The translations under genes were made by a program, and so were the position numbers. A stretch of DNA of 64,000 nucleotides from Trichoderma breve (Eukaryota > Ascomycota > Sordariomycetes > Hypocreales > Hypocreaceae), in the NCBI RefSeq assembly GCF_028502605.1, contig NC_079232.1, forward strand, positions 4,588,001 to 4,652,000, in the 5' to 3' direction. Position 1 is the stretch's first letter; every line of letters starts with the position of its first letter. The notes under the pieces were generated by a model. It was given only the letters and a program-made list of their open reading frames with translations. It did not search any database and was not told the DNA's origin. Of the stretch, positions 13,376 through 24,198 are shown piece by piece.

Positions 13376-16300
13376 ATGCTAGGACGGCTTCTGCATCTTG
13401 GCTCTGGTGGCCAGTCTACGGGTCCTACACAGTCCAACAATGGCTCTCGTCCTATCCTTTCCCTGGAATCTGTCCAAGAGGACTCACACACCCGCAATCT
13501 GCTTTTTCCCGACGCCCAGGATCTCTACCAGCATCGCAATGACCAAGTCTTTCCATTCTTCAATGCTCCGGCAACATCTGCCTCTCCGGCTAACGCTTTC
13601 GACTATAACGAAGACCTCGAGCTCGATGTAAAGGACGTCCGTGTCATCATCATGCAGGATGCGCTCGGTCCCACTAATGCATCTCTCCTCTTCGACAGCC
13701 ACCCCCTTCCCGAGGCTGCAGCCTCTACTGAGAGGCATTCCACTGCTACCCAGGACGTGAAGAGGACGACGACAAACCCGCTTTCACCTCGCAAGGGGAG
13801 CCACAGCCAAAGCTCTCGGCCAACCATCCCCCATACGGATAGCTCTCAGTTTCGCCAGGGGGCATTTGACCGTCGGGCCTCGGTACATAGCCGTAGCCAT
13901 AGCTTTGGGGAAACGGATGGGCAGCGAGCTGCGCGCGAGTATCGAGAGGAGCTGGCTACCTTCTCCAGCTGCATCTTTGGCAACTCAGAGCTCATGGCTT
14001 ACAAGGGCACTTCCACAAAGGTCCACGTCGTGCCATCGGAATCTCGCATCCCGGACCATGCAAGCTCCATGTTCGGAGACGGCCGCAGCTCCATTGGACG
14101 CGCCACTGGCCGCTCGAGCAAGCTATCCCAATCCTACTCGTCGCAAACCGTATCTCCAACTCACCCGCAGCTGCCGACTGGCGCATCTACTCCGCGCCAG
14201 AGTGAGAGAAAGAAGGTTCTCATCACACGACTCTTCCCGGTGACCCTCGCTGCCGACGACTTGGATTCCACCGTTACGCCTCCCAGCCGGTACTCAGATG
14301 ACAATGGCGGCTTTCCATTTCCTCCCACCGGCGACGAGCCCGCCCAAAAGAAGAAGAAACCGCAGCCAAAGCAGCGGCGCACGCCAATGTACGCCGTAGT
14401 CCTTGTCGTACAACTCCCACCGTCACCGTCACGCATATCTTCGGCCGTACCTCCTAAGCCTGTCTTTCGCGAGCCAGGATCGTACAATGACCAAGACCTC
14501 TTCTCCTCGTCCTACAGTTCAACTCGTATGTCTGGTTGGAACATGTCCGGATCGGGCCTTTACGGCGAAACTACCGACTCATCCTTTTCCATTGATGTCG
14601 AAGATCGCATCGATTCGCTTACGAAGCACTGGGACATCATCATGCGCACTCTGACTCATCTCCAATCCATTGCTGCATTTAGGTTGCACACCATGCTTAA
14701 GCAAACCGACATGGCCTCTCCAGGTCCTTACTCAGCCTCTTGGGCAAACATGAGTGCCAGGAGGCCGTCTCTTCCGACCGAGAGGCGCCTGGACGAATCA
14801 CGAGTCAAGCCGTCTAAGGGTACTACTAAACTCGTCTCCTTGCTGCCTAACTGTCTCTCAGATGACGTGCATATTGCATCCGAGGTTGGTCTTGCCAGAT
14901 CCAGAATTGTCATGGGCCTGAGCGCCTCCCGTGTTGTTACAGGACAGGGACGCTGGGGAATTTGGCGAGACGAAGCTATCTGGACATGCAAATGGGCTGT
15001 TGCGCTTAACCAAGGCGTCTTCCTCCACACTCTGCTTACTGGATTTTTGGCCACGCACGTTGACTGGCTTCAAGCGCTCAGCTCTCCCGCGTACAGGAGG
15101 CGAGCACTGCTCCGAAAGCAGAACCAAAACGAAGATGATCTGTCACTGCCGGCGCGAACCATTATCGTTTCAGACGATAAGATGGCCGCACGACGCATCA
15201 TATTCTTGCTTTCTGCTTTCCTGCCGGCGAACCAGCACGTTCCCGGTCCCCGAGTGCATCGGCCAAGCACTTCGGCTTCGGTTGGTGCCTTCTCAAACTC
15301 TCCTCCCTCCTACGTTGTCCCTGTTGTCCGTGAAGAGTCTCTTCGCCGCAAGATCAACCGCCGCACCGGGCTTGGGCGTGTCTCCCACTCCAGGACAGCA
15401 AGCCAAAGCACCCGGAGCGGCACGGTCTCGTCTCAAACGGGACACTTGAGCGCTGCGGACCAAGCGAGCCACCACAGGCGCGCTTCCGACGCTGCTTCCA
15501 TCCGGACCACCGGGCTTCCAATTCCGGGCCATGACTTGATGAGCCGGAAGAGCAGTGTTGCTACTTCCACTATTATGCAGGACTCAACAATCCCGCACTT
15601 TGCAACTATCCAACGGGCCGATAGTCTTAGGTGGCGACGACCCGGAAGCAGTGGCAGTGCTGCTGCTGATGACCTCAAGCGATCCCTGAAAAGGGGCGAA
15701 AGCGGCACAGCAGGAAATGCGCGGCCCCCAAGCCAAGGCCTGCGATGGGGCAACCTTATGAGTGGACTGTGGAGCGCACGCCGCCGTGAGTCAATGGACA
15801 GCGGCAGCACGTATAGCCAAGCCAGCGACCTTCGGTCACCAATCAAGGCGGGCTTCTCTCAATCAAACAAGCTTTCCGACCTGGCTCAGCTGTCTCTCGC
15901 TGAAGAAGGGCCTGATAGACGACTGGGAAACCTCCGCCGGGCAAGCAATGCTAGGGATGTCGACGTCACGCGGGAAACCACCGAGCGCGGCCGCAAGTCC
16001 TTCACCCAGAGCGATAGGACACCTGATCCTAACGGCGCCTTTGAGTCTCCCGTCAAGACTTCGATCAACGCAGACGATGGCGTCATTGATGTTGATGTTC
16101 CATTCCCGGATTACATTGCCTCATTTGAATCAGCCATCAGTTCTCCCTCTAGCAGCGGGTACCTTTCGACGCCTGGGTTGCCCGGCCTTGACTCCTTTGA
16201 GCAGACTGGACGCATCTCGATCGACGGCGACCTGCCCCTTAACGCGGCTGGCTGGTTAAATCGCTTTCATCCCGACTTTGTTCTACAAGGCCTTCCTCCT

Positions 16301-16948
16301 CAAGAAGGCCTCCTTGATAAGATCAAGGCCTCGCTCCAGGCTGAGCCCACTCCGGTAGTTGTCCAATCTGATGCCAACGACGTGGCTGAGCGCTGGGTTG
16401 ATGTCAGCTCGGCTCTTGTCGCCGACACCACCACCGACTCGATTCTCCGCATTACCTACCGCAGGCTAGTCAAGCCAAGGCCGACTGTGGAAAAGCCTGT
16501 GATTGGAGGTGTTGCCATCACTCCCTCGGTTTTGCCTCATGAAACGACGTTGGATGAAGAGTGGATCGAGGAAACAGTAACCGTGCCTGATGAGAATCTT
16601 GCAGATGCCTTGGAGAAGGTTATTCACCTCATCCCAGACTCTAGTAAAGAGCACTCTTCTGCCTCTTCCCAGGTTCATGTTGATATCCTCGGCCCTATCG
16701 AGAGTGGTGGCAGCAGTGCCATACCGGATACGCTCTCGGAGTCAACGCAGATGCCGGAGCCTCCACTCGAGATACCGCGGAGACAGTGCAAGACGGTTGT
16801 GCTGTCTGCTTTGGAAGACACTATCCGAGAGGTTATCGACAATGACGACGGCAACAATTTTGGACGCAACAAGCAAGGGCCAGCTAGCGAGAGCGTTCTG
16901 CGTGACGCGGTTAGGCAGTGGGCAAGCACTCTTGACTCTAGCGAATAA
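13376..16948 (+). CDS. lst4: Folliculin-interacting protein (FNIP / Lst4-like), 1,190 aa
   Basis: Likely partner of folliculin/Lst7; together they act as a GAP for the RagC/Gtr2-type GTPase and promote TORC1 signalling (family knowledge). A single intronless frame. The start used is the ATG at 13376 (MLGRLLHLGSGG); the nine codons before it open only with TTG. Residues about 86-108 carry the FNIP N-terminal (longin) signature VRVIIMQDALGPTNASLLFDS. Later come AYKGTSTKVHVVPS and, around residues 595-615, TIIVSDDKMAARRIIFLL, matching the DENN-like part. The end shows VVLSALEDTIREVID and SVLRDAVRQWASTL, typical of the FNIP C-terminus. Long Ser/Arg-rich linkers (for example residues 680-860) look disordered and are candidate phosphorylation regions. 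The call rests on motif order. Lst4 versus FNIP naming is a matter of convention. Confidence 0.82.
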   Translation: MLGRLLHLGSGGQSTGPTQSNNGSRPILSLESVQEDSHTRNLLFPDAQDLYQHRNDQVFPFFNAPATSASPANAFDYNEDLELDVKDVRVIIMQDALGPTNASLLFDSHPLPEAAASTERHSTATQDVKRTTTNPLSPRKGSHSQSSRPTIPHTDSSQFRQGAFDRRASVHSRSHSFGETDGQRAAREYREELATFSSCIFGNSELMAYKGTSTKVHVVPSESRIPDHASSMFGDGRSSIGRATGRSSKLSQSYSSQTVSPTHPQLPTGASTPRQSERKKVLITRLFPVTLAADDLDSTVTPPSRYSDDNGGFPFPPTGDEPAQKKKKPQPKQRRTPMYAVVLVVQLPPSPSRISSAVPPKPVFREPGSYNDQDLFSSSYSSTRMSGWNMSGSGLYGETTDSSFSIDVEDRIDSLTKHWDIIMRTLTHLQSIAAFRLHTMLKQTDMASPGPYSASWANMSARRPSLPTERRLDESRVKPSKGTTKLVSLLPNCLSDDVHIASEVGLARSRIVMGLSASRVVTGQGRWGIWRDEAIWTCKWAVALNQGVFLHTLLTGFLATHVDWLQALSSPAYRRRALLRKQNQNEDDLSLPARTIIVSDDKMAARRIIFLLSAFLPANQHVPGPRVHRPSTSASVGAFSNSPPSYVVPVVREESLRRKINRRTGLGRVSHSRTASQSTRSGTVSSQTGHLSAADQASHHRRASDAASIRTTGLPIPGHDLMSRKSSVATSTIMQDSTIPHFATIQRADSLRWRRPGSSGSAAADDLKRSLKRGESGTAGNARPPSQGLRWGNLMSGLWSARRRESMDSGSTYSQASDLRSPIKAGFSQSNKLSDLAQLSLAEEGPDRRLGNLRRASNARDVDVTRETTERGRKSFTQSDRTPDPNGAFESPVKTSINADDGVIDVDVPFPDYIASFESAISSPSSSGYLSTPGLPGLDSFEQTGRISIDGDLPLNAAGWLNRFHPDFVLQGLPPQEGLLDKIKASLQAEPTPVVVQSDANDVAERWVDVSSALVADTTTDSILRITYRRLVKPRPTVEKPVIGGVAITPSVLPHETTLDEEWIEETVTVPDENLADALEKVIHLIPDSSKEHSSASSQVHVDILGPIESGGSSAIPDTLSESTQMPEPPLEIPRRQCKTVVLSALEDTIREVIDNDDGNNFGRNKQGPASESVLRDAVRQWASTLDSSE

Positions 16949-17636
16949 GCCCTGAGGGCCTCACTCTCCCTCTTGTATCATCTTTCTTTCTTTCTTTCTG
17001 TTCTTGTCTTCTACAACACTTCCTCTGACGTTTCTCCTATTAACGACGTTATGAACTTTTGGTTTCTACGATATGGGACGACCAACCAAACGAAGCTTGT
17101 ATCACCACCACCACCCTAATACTCCCAACATATGATACCCCAGCGGTGCAAAGATGTTTTAAACGCACCCTATCTTCTGATTTTATCGGTTGGTTCGGAA
17201 ACCAATATACGATTGCTCGAATTCCAGCTGTATACGGCCACGCTCTTGAAGCTTCTCGCTCTCTCTAGCTGTCTTTTGGCCTAGCGATATCTTGATTTTT
17301 TTTTTCTCGCGTTTATTTTTGAGCGAGGCGTTGGATGGACATGACAGAAACGGGCTATGACTGCTACGTTGAACTTAGCCACACAAGACCTCTCTGTTGC
17401 TAAGAACTTTTGATAGAGTACGCTTTTTATTAATTTGAAAGACACAAATTATGTTCATTTCAATCTATTTTACTGGCGCGTGTGATAATGTGTAAGATAT
17501 GTGGTGATTTTAGTAATGGGAATCTTTCCTTTTCGTGCTTCCATGTGGAAAAGTTCAGCGTCTATTGATACACCGGACATATACTTGCTTTTAAAGAAAT
17601 TAATACAGTATTTAAATCAAGTTCTATCACGCTCAA
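16949..17636. other. Convergent 3' region, FNIP / dbp10
   Basis: About 0.7 kb between two converging genes, expected to hold both 3' UTRs and polyadenylation sites. It becomes AT-rich toward dbp10 (17,400-17,640). A short TTTC tandem run sits at 16981-16999. No gene seen. Confidence 0.5.
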
Positions 17637-20418
17637 TTATCTCCTCCGGCCATTTCCTGCTTTTCCTGCCTGATGTCTGCCCGTCTTCGCCCTCTTGCGC
17701 TCCTTCTCCTCTCTGGCCTTGCGGATATCAGTCAACCCCTTGACCTCCTTCTTACTACCCATACCGTCCTTGAAGCGTCCAACACGCTTCTCGCGCGCCT
17801 CGTTGACTCTCTTCTTGCGCACGTGGAAGTCGTCCCGGTACTTATCGGCCTCCTTGGGCGCAAGCTCCTTCTTGTGCTTGTACCGCACGCCTGACGGCAG
17901 CTGTGTAGTAGCACTACCAGGTTTGACCAGCTCGCCGACCTGAGGAAGCTTATGGACGCGATGAGCCTTCTTCCACTTGTCGAAGCGGCCGCTACTGAAG
18001 CTGGCAGCAATCTTGACGCCGCTCTCGCCGACAATCATCTTTGCGCCCTTGGAGCCGTCCTCGTCGTTGGCGCTGTTGACGTACTTCTTGGATTTGGCGT
18101 CCCAGCGCATGCGTGGCTTCGTGGGAGCGCCAAAGGCTTTTGCCGTGTCGTCGTTGGTCAGGTCCATCGTCGCGTCGCGGGCGAGCTCGACGAAGCTGGA
18201 GCCCTGGCCGCCCGAGTGGACGCCGTAGCCGCGCTCTTCGGCGGCGTTGATGGTGCGCGGCGTGTAGGACATGAAGACCTCGTTGTCGCGCCAGTCGGTC
18301 CGGCCCTTTTCTTTCCTGGTCTTGCCCGTGTTGGTGATTGTGACCTCGAGATCGTCGCCGTATTCATCATCGTCATCCTCATCCATATTCGCGTCTTCGT
18401 CGCTATCGGGAGCTTGAGCGCCGCCGTAGTCGTCGTCGACTTCCATTTCCTCGTCGTTGGTTTCTTCCTTCTTGCGCGGCTTGACTCTCTTGCGGAGCTG
18501 CTTCATCACTTCCGCCGCCTCGCTCGTCGCCTTGTCTCCTTGTCCAACCTCGAAAATTGTCTCCTGAGGCTTGAAGTTGCTAATCTTGGCTAACATGGCA
18601 GCGCGAGCCTCTTCTGCGCCGTCGACGTCCTTGCCGAAGAGCGGATGTAGCTGCGACCAGCCCCTGGATGCCACCTCCTCTCGCGAACGCTTGGCGCTCT
18701 GGCTTGAGGCAGAGTTTCGCGTCTTCATGTAGAGCTTTTCTGCTTTGGAGGCAACGATTCGCAACGCATCGACATCTTCATTCTCATGAAGGAATTTGTT
18801 GAACCATTCTACGTGGGTTCCAACAGCATCTCGTTGTAGAGCTCCAACAACAACATCGTCAGTGTATGACGGTTCTGTCTCTGTTTGTCCAACAACTAGC
18901 TTCTTGCCCAAGAAAAGTTGCAGATCTAGAAGATATGGGGCATCCACGTCTCGAACCAGACTATAAGCCCAACCTCTCTGGCCTGCACGAGCGGTACGAC
19001 CAACTCGGTGGATAAATACCTTTGGCTGAGGAGGGAAGTCGTAGTTGATGACGTTGGCAAGAACAGGAATATCGATACCTCTGGCGGCGACATCTGTGAC
19101 GACGAGTAGATTCGTCTTGCCCATCCGGAACTCCTCAACCTGTATTCGTCGAGCGGTTTGGTCAAGAGAACCATACACATGGGATGTTGCAAATCCAGCG
19201 CTCTTTAGTAGATTGTATAGATATTCGACGTGATGCTTTGTAGCTGTGAAAATAATTGTCGAGTGCTGTGTGGGCTTTCCGGCGCCGTTGTCTGGCTGGC
19301 GCTTCCGCTTCTTTGAATTCTTCTCCGTCTCGTCCTCTACGCCCGCGGGAGGTCCTAGAGGAACTCTAATGACGTCGTGGAGAATATGTAGAAGGGATCC
19401 TTCCTTTTCAGCCCCCTTGACAGAGAAGAATGCTGTCTCCAAGTCAGGGGAAACCTTGGTGTCTGCGTCAAGTCGCACAAGACTGGGATCCTGCAGACCG
19501 GCTCGGGCGAACTCGACTAATGAAGCTGGAAGTGTCGCGGAGAAGAGGAGTGTCTGTCTTGAAAGGGGGAGGGCGTGTAGAATCTCGGTTAACTGAGTAG
19601 CGAAACCCATTTCGAAAAGTCTATCGGCTTCGTCAAAGACGACGTATTTGATTGATGAGAGATCAAGCCCCATCTCAACCTTGAGATGCAGGAACCGACC
19701 TGGAGTGGCAATGACGATATCGGGATTGGCAGACATGAAACCAAACTGTTCCTCCAAGCTGTCACCACCGACCAAAAGCACCGACTTGAGATCTGTCCCT
19801 CGGCCGAGTTCCTTGACAACCTTGAGGGTCTGGATGGCCAGTTCTCGTGAGGGCGAAAGAATCAGCGCTCGGCTACCAAACTTGGAACTGTGGGCGCGCA
19901 GTCGCTCGATCATGGGAATAACGAATGCCGCAGTTTTTCCTGAACCCGTTCTCGCCATGCCGACGACGTCTTTCCGCTCGAGAACCAGGGGGATCGTTTT
20001 CCTCTGAATCGGGGTCGGGACTGAGAATCCTTTGCGAGCGATAGCCTTGAGAAGGTTCGCATTGAGACCTGTGCAGATTTAGGATTAGAATGGTGCCTTG
20101 ATCGAGAGCCAATGCATCGCAAAGCTCAGTCTTTCTCTGGCGCTCCAACTCACCCATTGCCTGAAAGCCACCGCCTTTCTTGACTGTTCTGCCCTTCAAG
20201 TTTGAAGCTTTGCGATATGAAGCTGCCTGCTGCAGTGCAATGAACGCCTCATCATCTTCTTCGCCTCCTCCAGCCGCGCCCGCATTGAGAAAGGCATCAA
20301 AGTCCAATCCATCCTGGCCGCCTTGCTGTCCATTGTCGTCGTCGCCGGGATATAGTGAGTCGAGAATGTCCAGCTCGGGCTCTGAGGCCGCCGGTGAAGC
20401 TGCGCGACGACTGGGCAT
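17637..20418 (-). CDS. dbp10: ATP-dependent RNA helicase Dbp10 (DDX54), 898 aa
   Basis: Nucleolar DEAD-box helicase for 60S ribosomal subunit assembly. Exon 1 is 20418-20154, the intron 20153-20069 (85 bp), and exon 2 20068-17637. The start MPSRRAASP is preferred over an in-frame ATG at 20535 because the upstream extension looks like 5' leader. The Q-motif region [13 protein letters not shown] lies just after the splice. Walker A ARTGSGKT is at about 127-134, then [19 protein letters not shown] at 234-237 and FSATLP. The second RecA domain has [24 protein letters not shown] and [10 protein letters not shown]. The C-terminus has an acidic stretch ([19 protein letters not shown]), the DBP10CT segment ([11 protein letters not shown] to [14 protein letters not shown]) and a basic tail ending GNGRRR. 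Length and architecture fit the family. It shares a 397-bp divergent promoter with the J-protein gene. Confidence 0.97.
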
Positions 20419-20815
20419 GATGAGCAACCAGCGATATCTTTCGCTGTATGAAATGTAATTTTGCGTTCCTCTCACTGCCACCAGCCTCAACGTGCTGGAA
20501 CTTGAAACTCGCAGCCAACTTTTTTTCTTCTCCATCTAAAAGTTCGGGGCCTTATCTTATCGGCCCAGTGGGGGTGCGGAATTGTGGACCCCGGTCGAGT
20601 TCTTAATGCGGCATCGCATCCACTCTTTTTCGCTGCTACATTCGAGCCTTGCGCGAATCATCGCTCCAATTGACAAAAGGCACGCGAGAAGCTGCCTTGC
20701 CGACATCCCAACTGCTCACCTCACGCTCGTTGTTCCTCTTCCGTTTCTTGTCGTCAAAGAATCATTTGTTGCATATTTATAAAGCGAAAGCCTTTCGGCC
20801 GATACCATCGTCATA
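20419..20815. promoter_or_regulatory. Compact divergent promoter, dbp10 / J-protein gene
   Basis: Only 397 bp separate the start codons of two oppositely transcribed RNA-related genes, so promoter elements are probably shared. A TATA-like TTTATAAAG lies at 20776-20784, about 32 bp before the plus-strand ATG. That is close for a TATA box, so its function is uncertain. Confidence 0.45.
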
Positions 20816-21599
20816 ATGGCGGATGCGACTACAAAGGATGATAAAGATGCCCTCGATGCCCTCGAGCTAGAGGCCAAGGAATTCGACAAGGTTCGCTGCA
20901 GCTACCCTCCTCTTTCCGCCGCGCAGAATCGAATCACTTGTATGCTAATCAAGTCGAATCCTAGGATGCCGAGATTGACCGGATCCTCAAGGCATTCCGC
21001 CTCGATGCGTGAGCACGACCCGCCCCAAGACCATAATATCACATCCGTCTAACACTCACCTCTACAGATACGCCGTTCTAGACCTGCAGCCCGGCGTCCC
21101 GGAATCAGACATCAAAGTGACATACCGCAAGAAATCCCTCCTCATCCACCCCGACAAGACCAAGAACCCGCGCGCCCCCGACGCCTTTGACCGGCTGAAG
21201 AAGGCCCAGACGGAGCTCATGGACGAGAAGCACCGCGAGCGCCTCGACGAGGCCATCGCCGACGCCCGCATGCTGCTCATCAGGGAGAACAAGTGGACCG
21301 TCGACAGCCCCGAGCTCAAGACGGACGAGTTCGCCAAGAAGTGGCGCGACAAGACGCGCGAGGTGCTCATCGACAACGAGCACCGCAGGAGGCGGCAGAT
21401 GAAGGCCCAGCTGCAGGAGGAGGGCAGGGAGCAGCGGCGGCAGGACGAGGAGGTTGAGGACAGGAAGCGCAAGAGGCAGCATGAGCAGGACTGGGAGGCA
21501 ACGCGGGACGTAAGAATTAATAGCTGGCGGCAGTTTCAGAAGGGCAAGTCGGGCGATCCGGACAAGAAGAAGAAGAAGAAGCTTAAGCCGATTGGTTGA
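20816..21599 (+). CDS. spf31: DNAJC8 / Spf31-like J-domain protein, 216 aa
   Basis: Homologues are spliceosome-associated J proteins (DNAJC8 in animals, Spf31 in fission yeast). Exons are 20816-20890, 20965-21008 and 21068-21599, with introns of 74 and 59 bp. The N-terminus is acidic (KDALDALELEAKEFDK). The J domain follows across the second splice, with DAYAVLDLQPGVPESDIKVT and the HPD triad in SLLIHPDKTKNP. Next comes EKHRERLDEAIADAR, then a long Arg/Glu/Gln-rich helical segment and a lysine-rich end (DKKKKKKLKPIG), as in the family. There are no glycine-rich or CxxCxGxG regions, so it is a type III J protein. It converges with the Mdj1 gene. Confidence 0.9.
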
Positions 21600-22498
21600 A
21601 GGACAGGGGAGGATGGAATTTAAATTATATGAATCATCAGAGCTCCCTCTGAACTGCCTCTTTTGCATTTTGCGGAGGTAAGGGAGCTGGGAGGGTCTTT
21701 GGTTGGAGGATGATATCTTTCCTTGTGAGTCGCTTGGAGTTTAATGAAGGTTTTACGTCTGACAATGGTAGCCAAGCATATCATACCATCGGCGCAAACA
21801 GGTCTCAGCAGGTTCTCGCTGCCTCGACGATGATTTGGGTCATGGTTAAGCATGTTCTGGCACGGATTTAGAAACAAAGATGGACATCACAGAATATACG
21901 ATTTTTACACGGCGAAGACCGGTGATGAATCTGGCTGCTCGGCAATTCCGCAGCCATGATTCAATCCACGTCTTAGCTTAGAACACAATGCACATAGAAA
22001 TAGGTAGCAAACAGCGCCGTATATATCAAAGAGGGGAGATTGGCCTCCGCGAAACCGCGTCTCTTTCGTCCCCCTCTCCCCCTTTCTTATTTTTCTTTCA
22101 AAATCATCTCTCAGATATTAATATACACAATGCCCAAAGCATCTACCGCCGCCAGTAAACCCCCAAAAGCCAGGGCCCCAAACCGTTCTGAGCAAAAACG
22201 CCGCCGTCAAACAATATCATACATAATTCAAGGCCTTCTTTTTTTTCAACGACAACACCGTCGAATGCAAGCTCTCTCTCCTTTTTTTGTGATGAGTGTG
22301 TGAGTGTGTGTTTAGTTTCCCAGCTCTATGCAAAAATGATCCTCCCTTCTCCTTTCGGAGCTACCAACGTTTCATGCATGATCGCGTTAGGTTTTTCAGT
22401 TTTTAAGATTTTGATTTCCTCGGTTCGAATGTTGTACGAGTAAAAGTGAAGTAGGTTGGTGATAGATATCGGCACTATTTCCAGAAGATATGAAGATC
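21600..22498. other. Convergent 3' region between two J-protein genes
   Basis: About 0.9 kb of presumed 3' UTRs and spacer. A 57-codon plus-strand frame at 22131-22303 is basic and low in complexity, and is not supported as a gene. Confidence 0.45.
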
Positions 22499-24198
22499 TT
22501 AGTCGGACGCAGACTTGTTCTCCTTCTTCCCCTTGTCGTCGCTGGTGGATTCGCCGGTCGATCCAGAGGCTCCAGAGGCGTCTTTTTCGTGTGCGGGATG
22601 GTGAGTCAGATTATGCCACATGGACTTGAGAAACCCCTCGTCCTTGTGAGAATCAGGGTCTTTGGGGTCAGGGCTGCACGTCGGAAATAAACCTGCATGT
22701 TAGTAAAGCGATCGCGGCAGCTCAAGTTTTGGAATCTCCCTCTGACCTTGAAACGTTCATAACGCGGCGAGCTGACTTGTCGTCCATCTCATCGGCGAGC
22801 ATCTCGAGAATGGTGCGCTGGCTGGCACTGAGCGACTTGGGCATCTTGACTCGGAATTCGACCTTTAGATCACCGGAACCCGCTCTCCGCGAACCGAGGC
22901 GCTGCATACCCATCCCGGGGAGAGTGACCTTGTCACCGGTGTTGGTGCCGGTGGCTACCTTGAGGTTAACTGTGCCGTCCAGCGTGGGAATCGTGACCTG
23001 TCCGCCGAGAATGGCCGTGGTGAGGGGAATGTTTGCTGTGTAGAGAATGTTGGAGCCCTCGCGGCTGAACTTGGGGTCCGTAGCAACCCGAACAAAGACG
23101 TAGAGGTCTCCGCGCTGGGCCCGGGCATCGGGGCTGGTGGACCTTCCGGTTATGGGAGCATCACCGGCCCCGTCTATCCGGAGCCGCATGCCGTCCTCGA
23201 TACCTGCGGGGATGTCGACGGTGATGGTCTTCTTGTTGCGCACGACACCCTGGCCAGAGCACGTCCGGCACTCGGAGCTCTTTGGGATCGTTGAGCCAGT
23301 TCCTCCACAACTTCCGCATGTCGAGGCCATCTGGAAGCCGCCCTGCGCATAGTGCACCCGCGTTCCCGTTCCTTCACAGCTGTGGCACTGAGACCTCTGA
23401 GCGCCAGACTTCAAGCCACTGCCGGAGCATGTGTTGCAAGATTCGACAGGTGTGATGGTGATAGTTTTGCTCGTTCCCTTGGCTGCCTCCATGAAGCTGA
23501 TGCTCACATGTGACTCGATGTTGTCGCCCACGAGAATCTCCTGCTGGAAAGGATTCGATCGACGGCCACCAAAAGCCGAAAACAAGTCCTCAAAGTTGAA
23601 ACCACCGCCGAATCCTCCGCCGAATCCACCCTGTGCACCAAATCCTGCGAAAGGATTGCCGCCAGCCGCGCCAGCAAATGGATTGCCTCCGGCCGCGTTG
23701 GGATCAAAGCTGGCATCGCCGAATTGGTCGTACTGCTCCCTCTTCTTGGGGTCGGAGAGGATCTCGTAGGCGGTTTGGATCTCGCCAAATTTATCCTTTG
23801 CCGTGGGATCCTTGTTGGTGTCGGGGTGGAACTTCTTGGCCAAGCCGTAGTATGCCTTTTTGATCTCGGCGGCGGTTGCGGACTTGTCTACGCCGAGGGC
23901 CTTGTACGGATCCTTCTGCAGCAAGGTATTGGTCGCGTGGAAAGTCTATAATCACCAGTATGTTGTCAGTATCCAGCTTTTAACCCATCCATTCCTTGTG
24001 TCGAGAACCTACCCTGTGAGACGCCCGAGCATTGTGCTCTTTCCGGGCACTGGGTCGCTCAGCTCGAGAGCGGAAAGAAGCCGTGTGAAGCCGAGCGCCT
24101 TTGCGAAGGCATTGCTGGAGTTTCGGTCCCCCGGAAAAGTTATGGCTCTTTGCAAGTGCGCGCGCCGGAGCCGCGGCCTTGAAGAGGAGGTTGGACAT
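22499..24198 (-). CDS. mdj1: Mitochondrial DnaJ chaperone Mdj1, 519 aa
   Basis: Type I J protein of the mitochondrial matrix, partner of mtHsp70 in protein folding. Exons are 24198-24013, 23945-22747 and 22673-22499, with introns of 67 and 73 bp. The first 62 residues are Arg/Ser/Ala-rich with almost no acids, as in a mitochondrial presequence ([20 protein letters not shown]). The J domain starts [20 protein letters not shown] and has HPD in [11 protein letters not shown] Gly/Phe-rich segment follows, then four zinc-binding CxxCxGxG repeats ([32 protein letters not shown]) and the C-terminal substrate domains. The third exon adds about 58 residues ([15 protein letters not shown] and a Ser/Lys/Asp tail). 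Without it the frame would stop soon after [12 protein letters not shown], so simple ORF calling would mis-end the protein. Confidence 0.95.

Noticed and set aside
20419..20535. In-frame ATG 39 codons upstream of the chosen Dbp10 start
   Set aside because: The extension is unlike Dbp10 N-termini, whereas MPSRRAASP followed by acidic residues fits them.
22131..22303. Small basic ORF MPKASTAASKPPKARAP
   Set aside because: Low complexity, ends in simple TG-repeat DNA, and lies in the presumed 3' region between converging genes.
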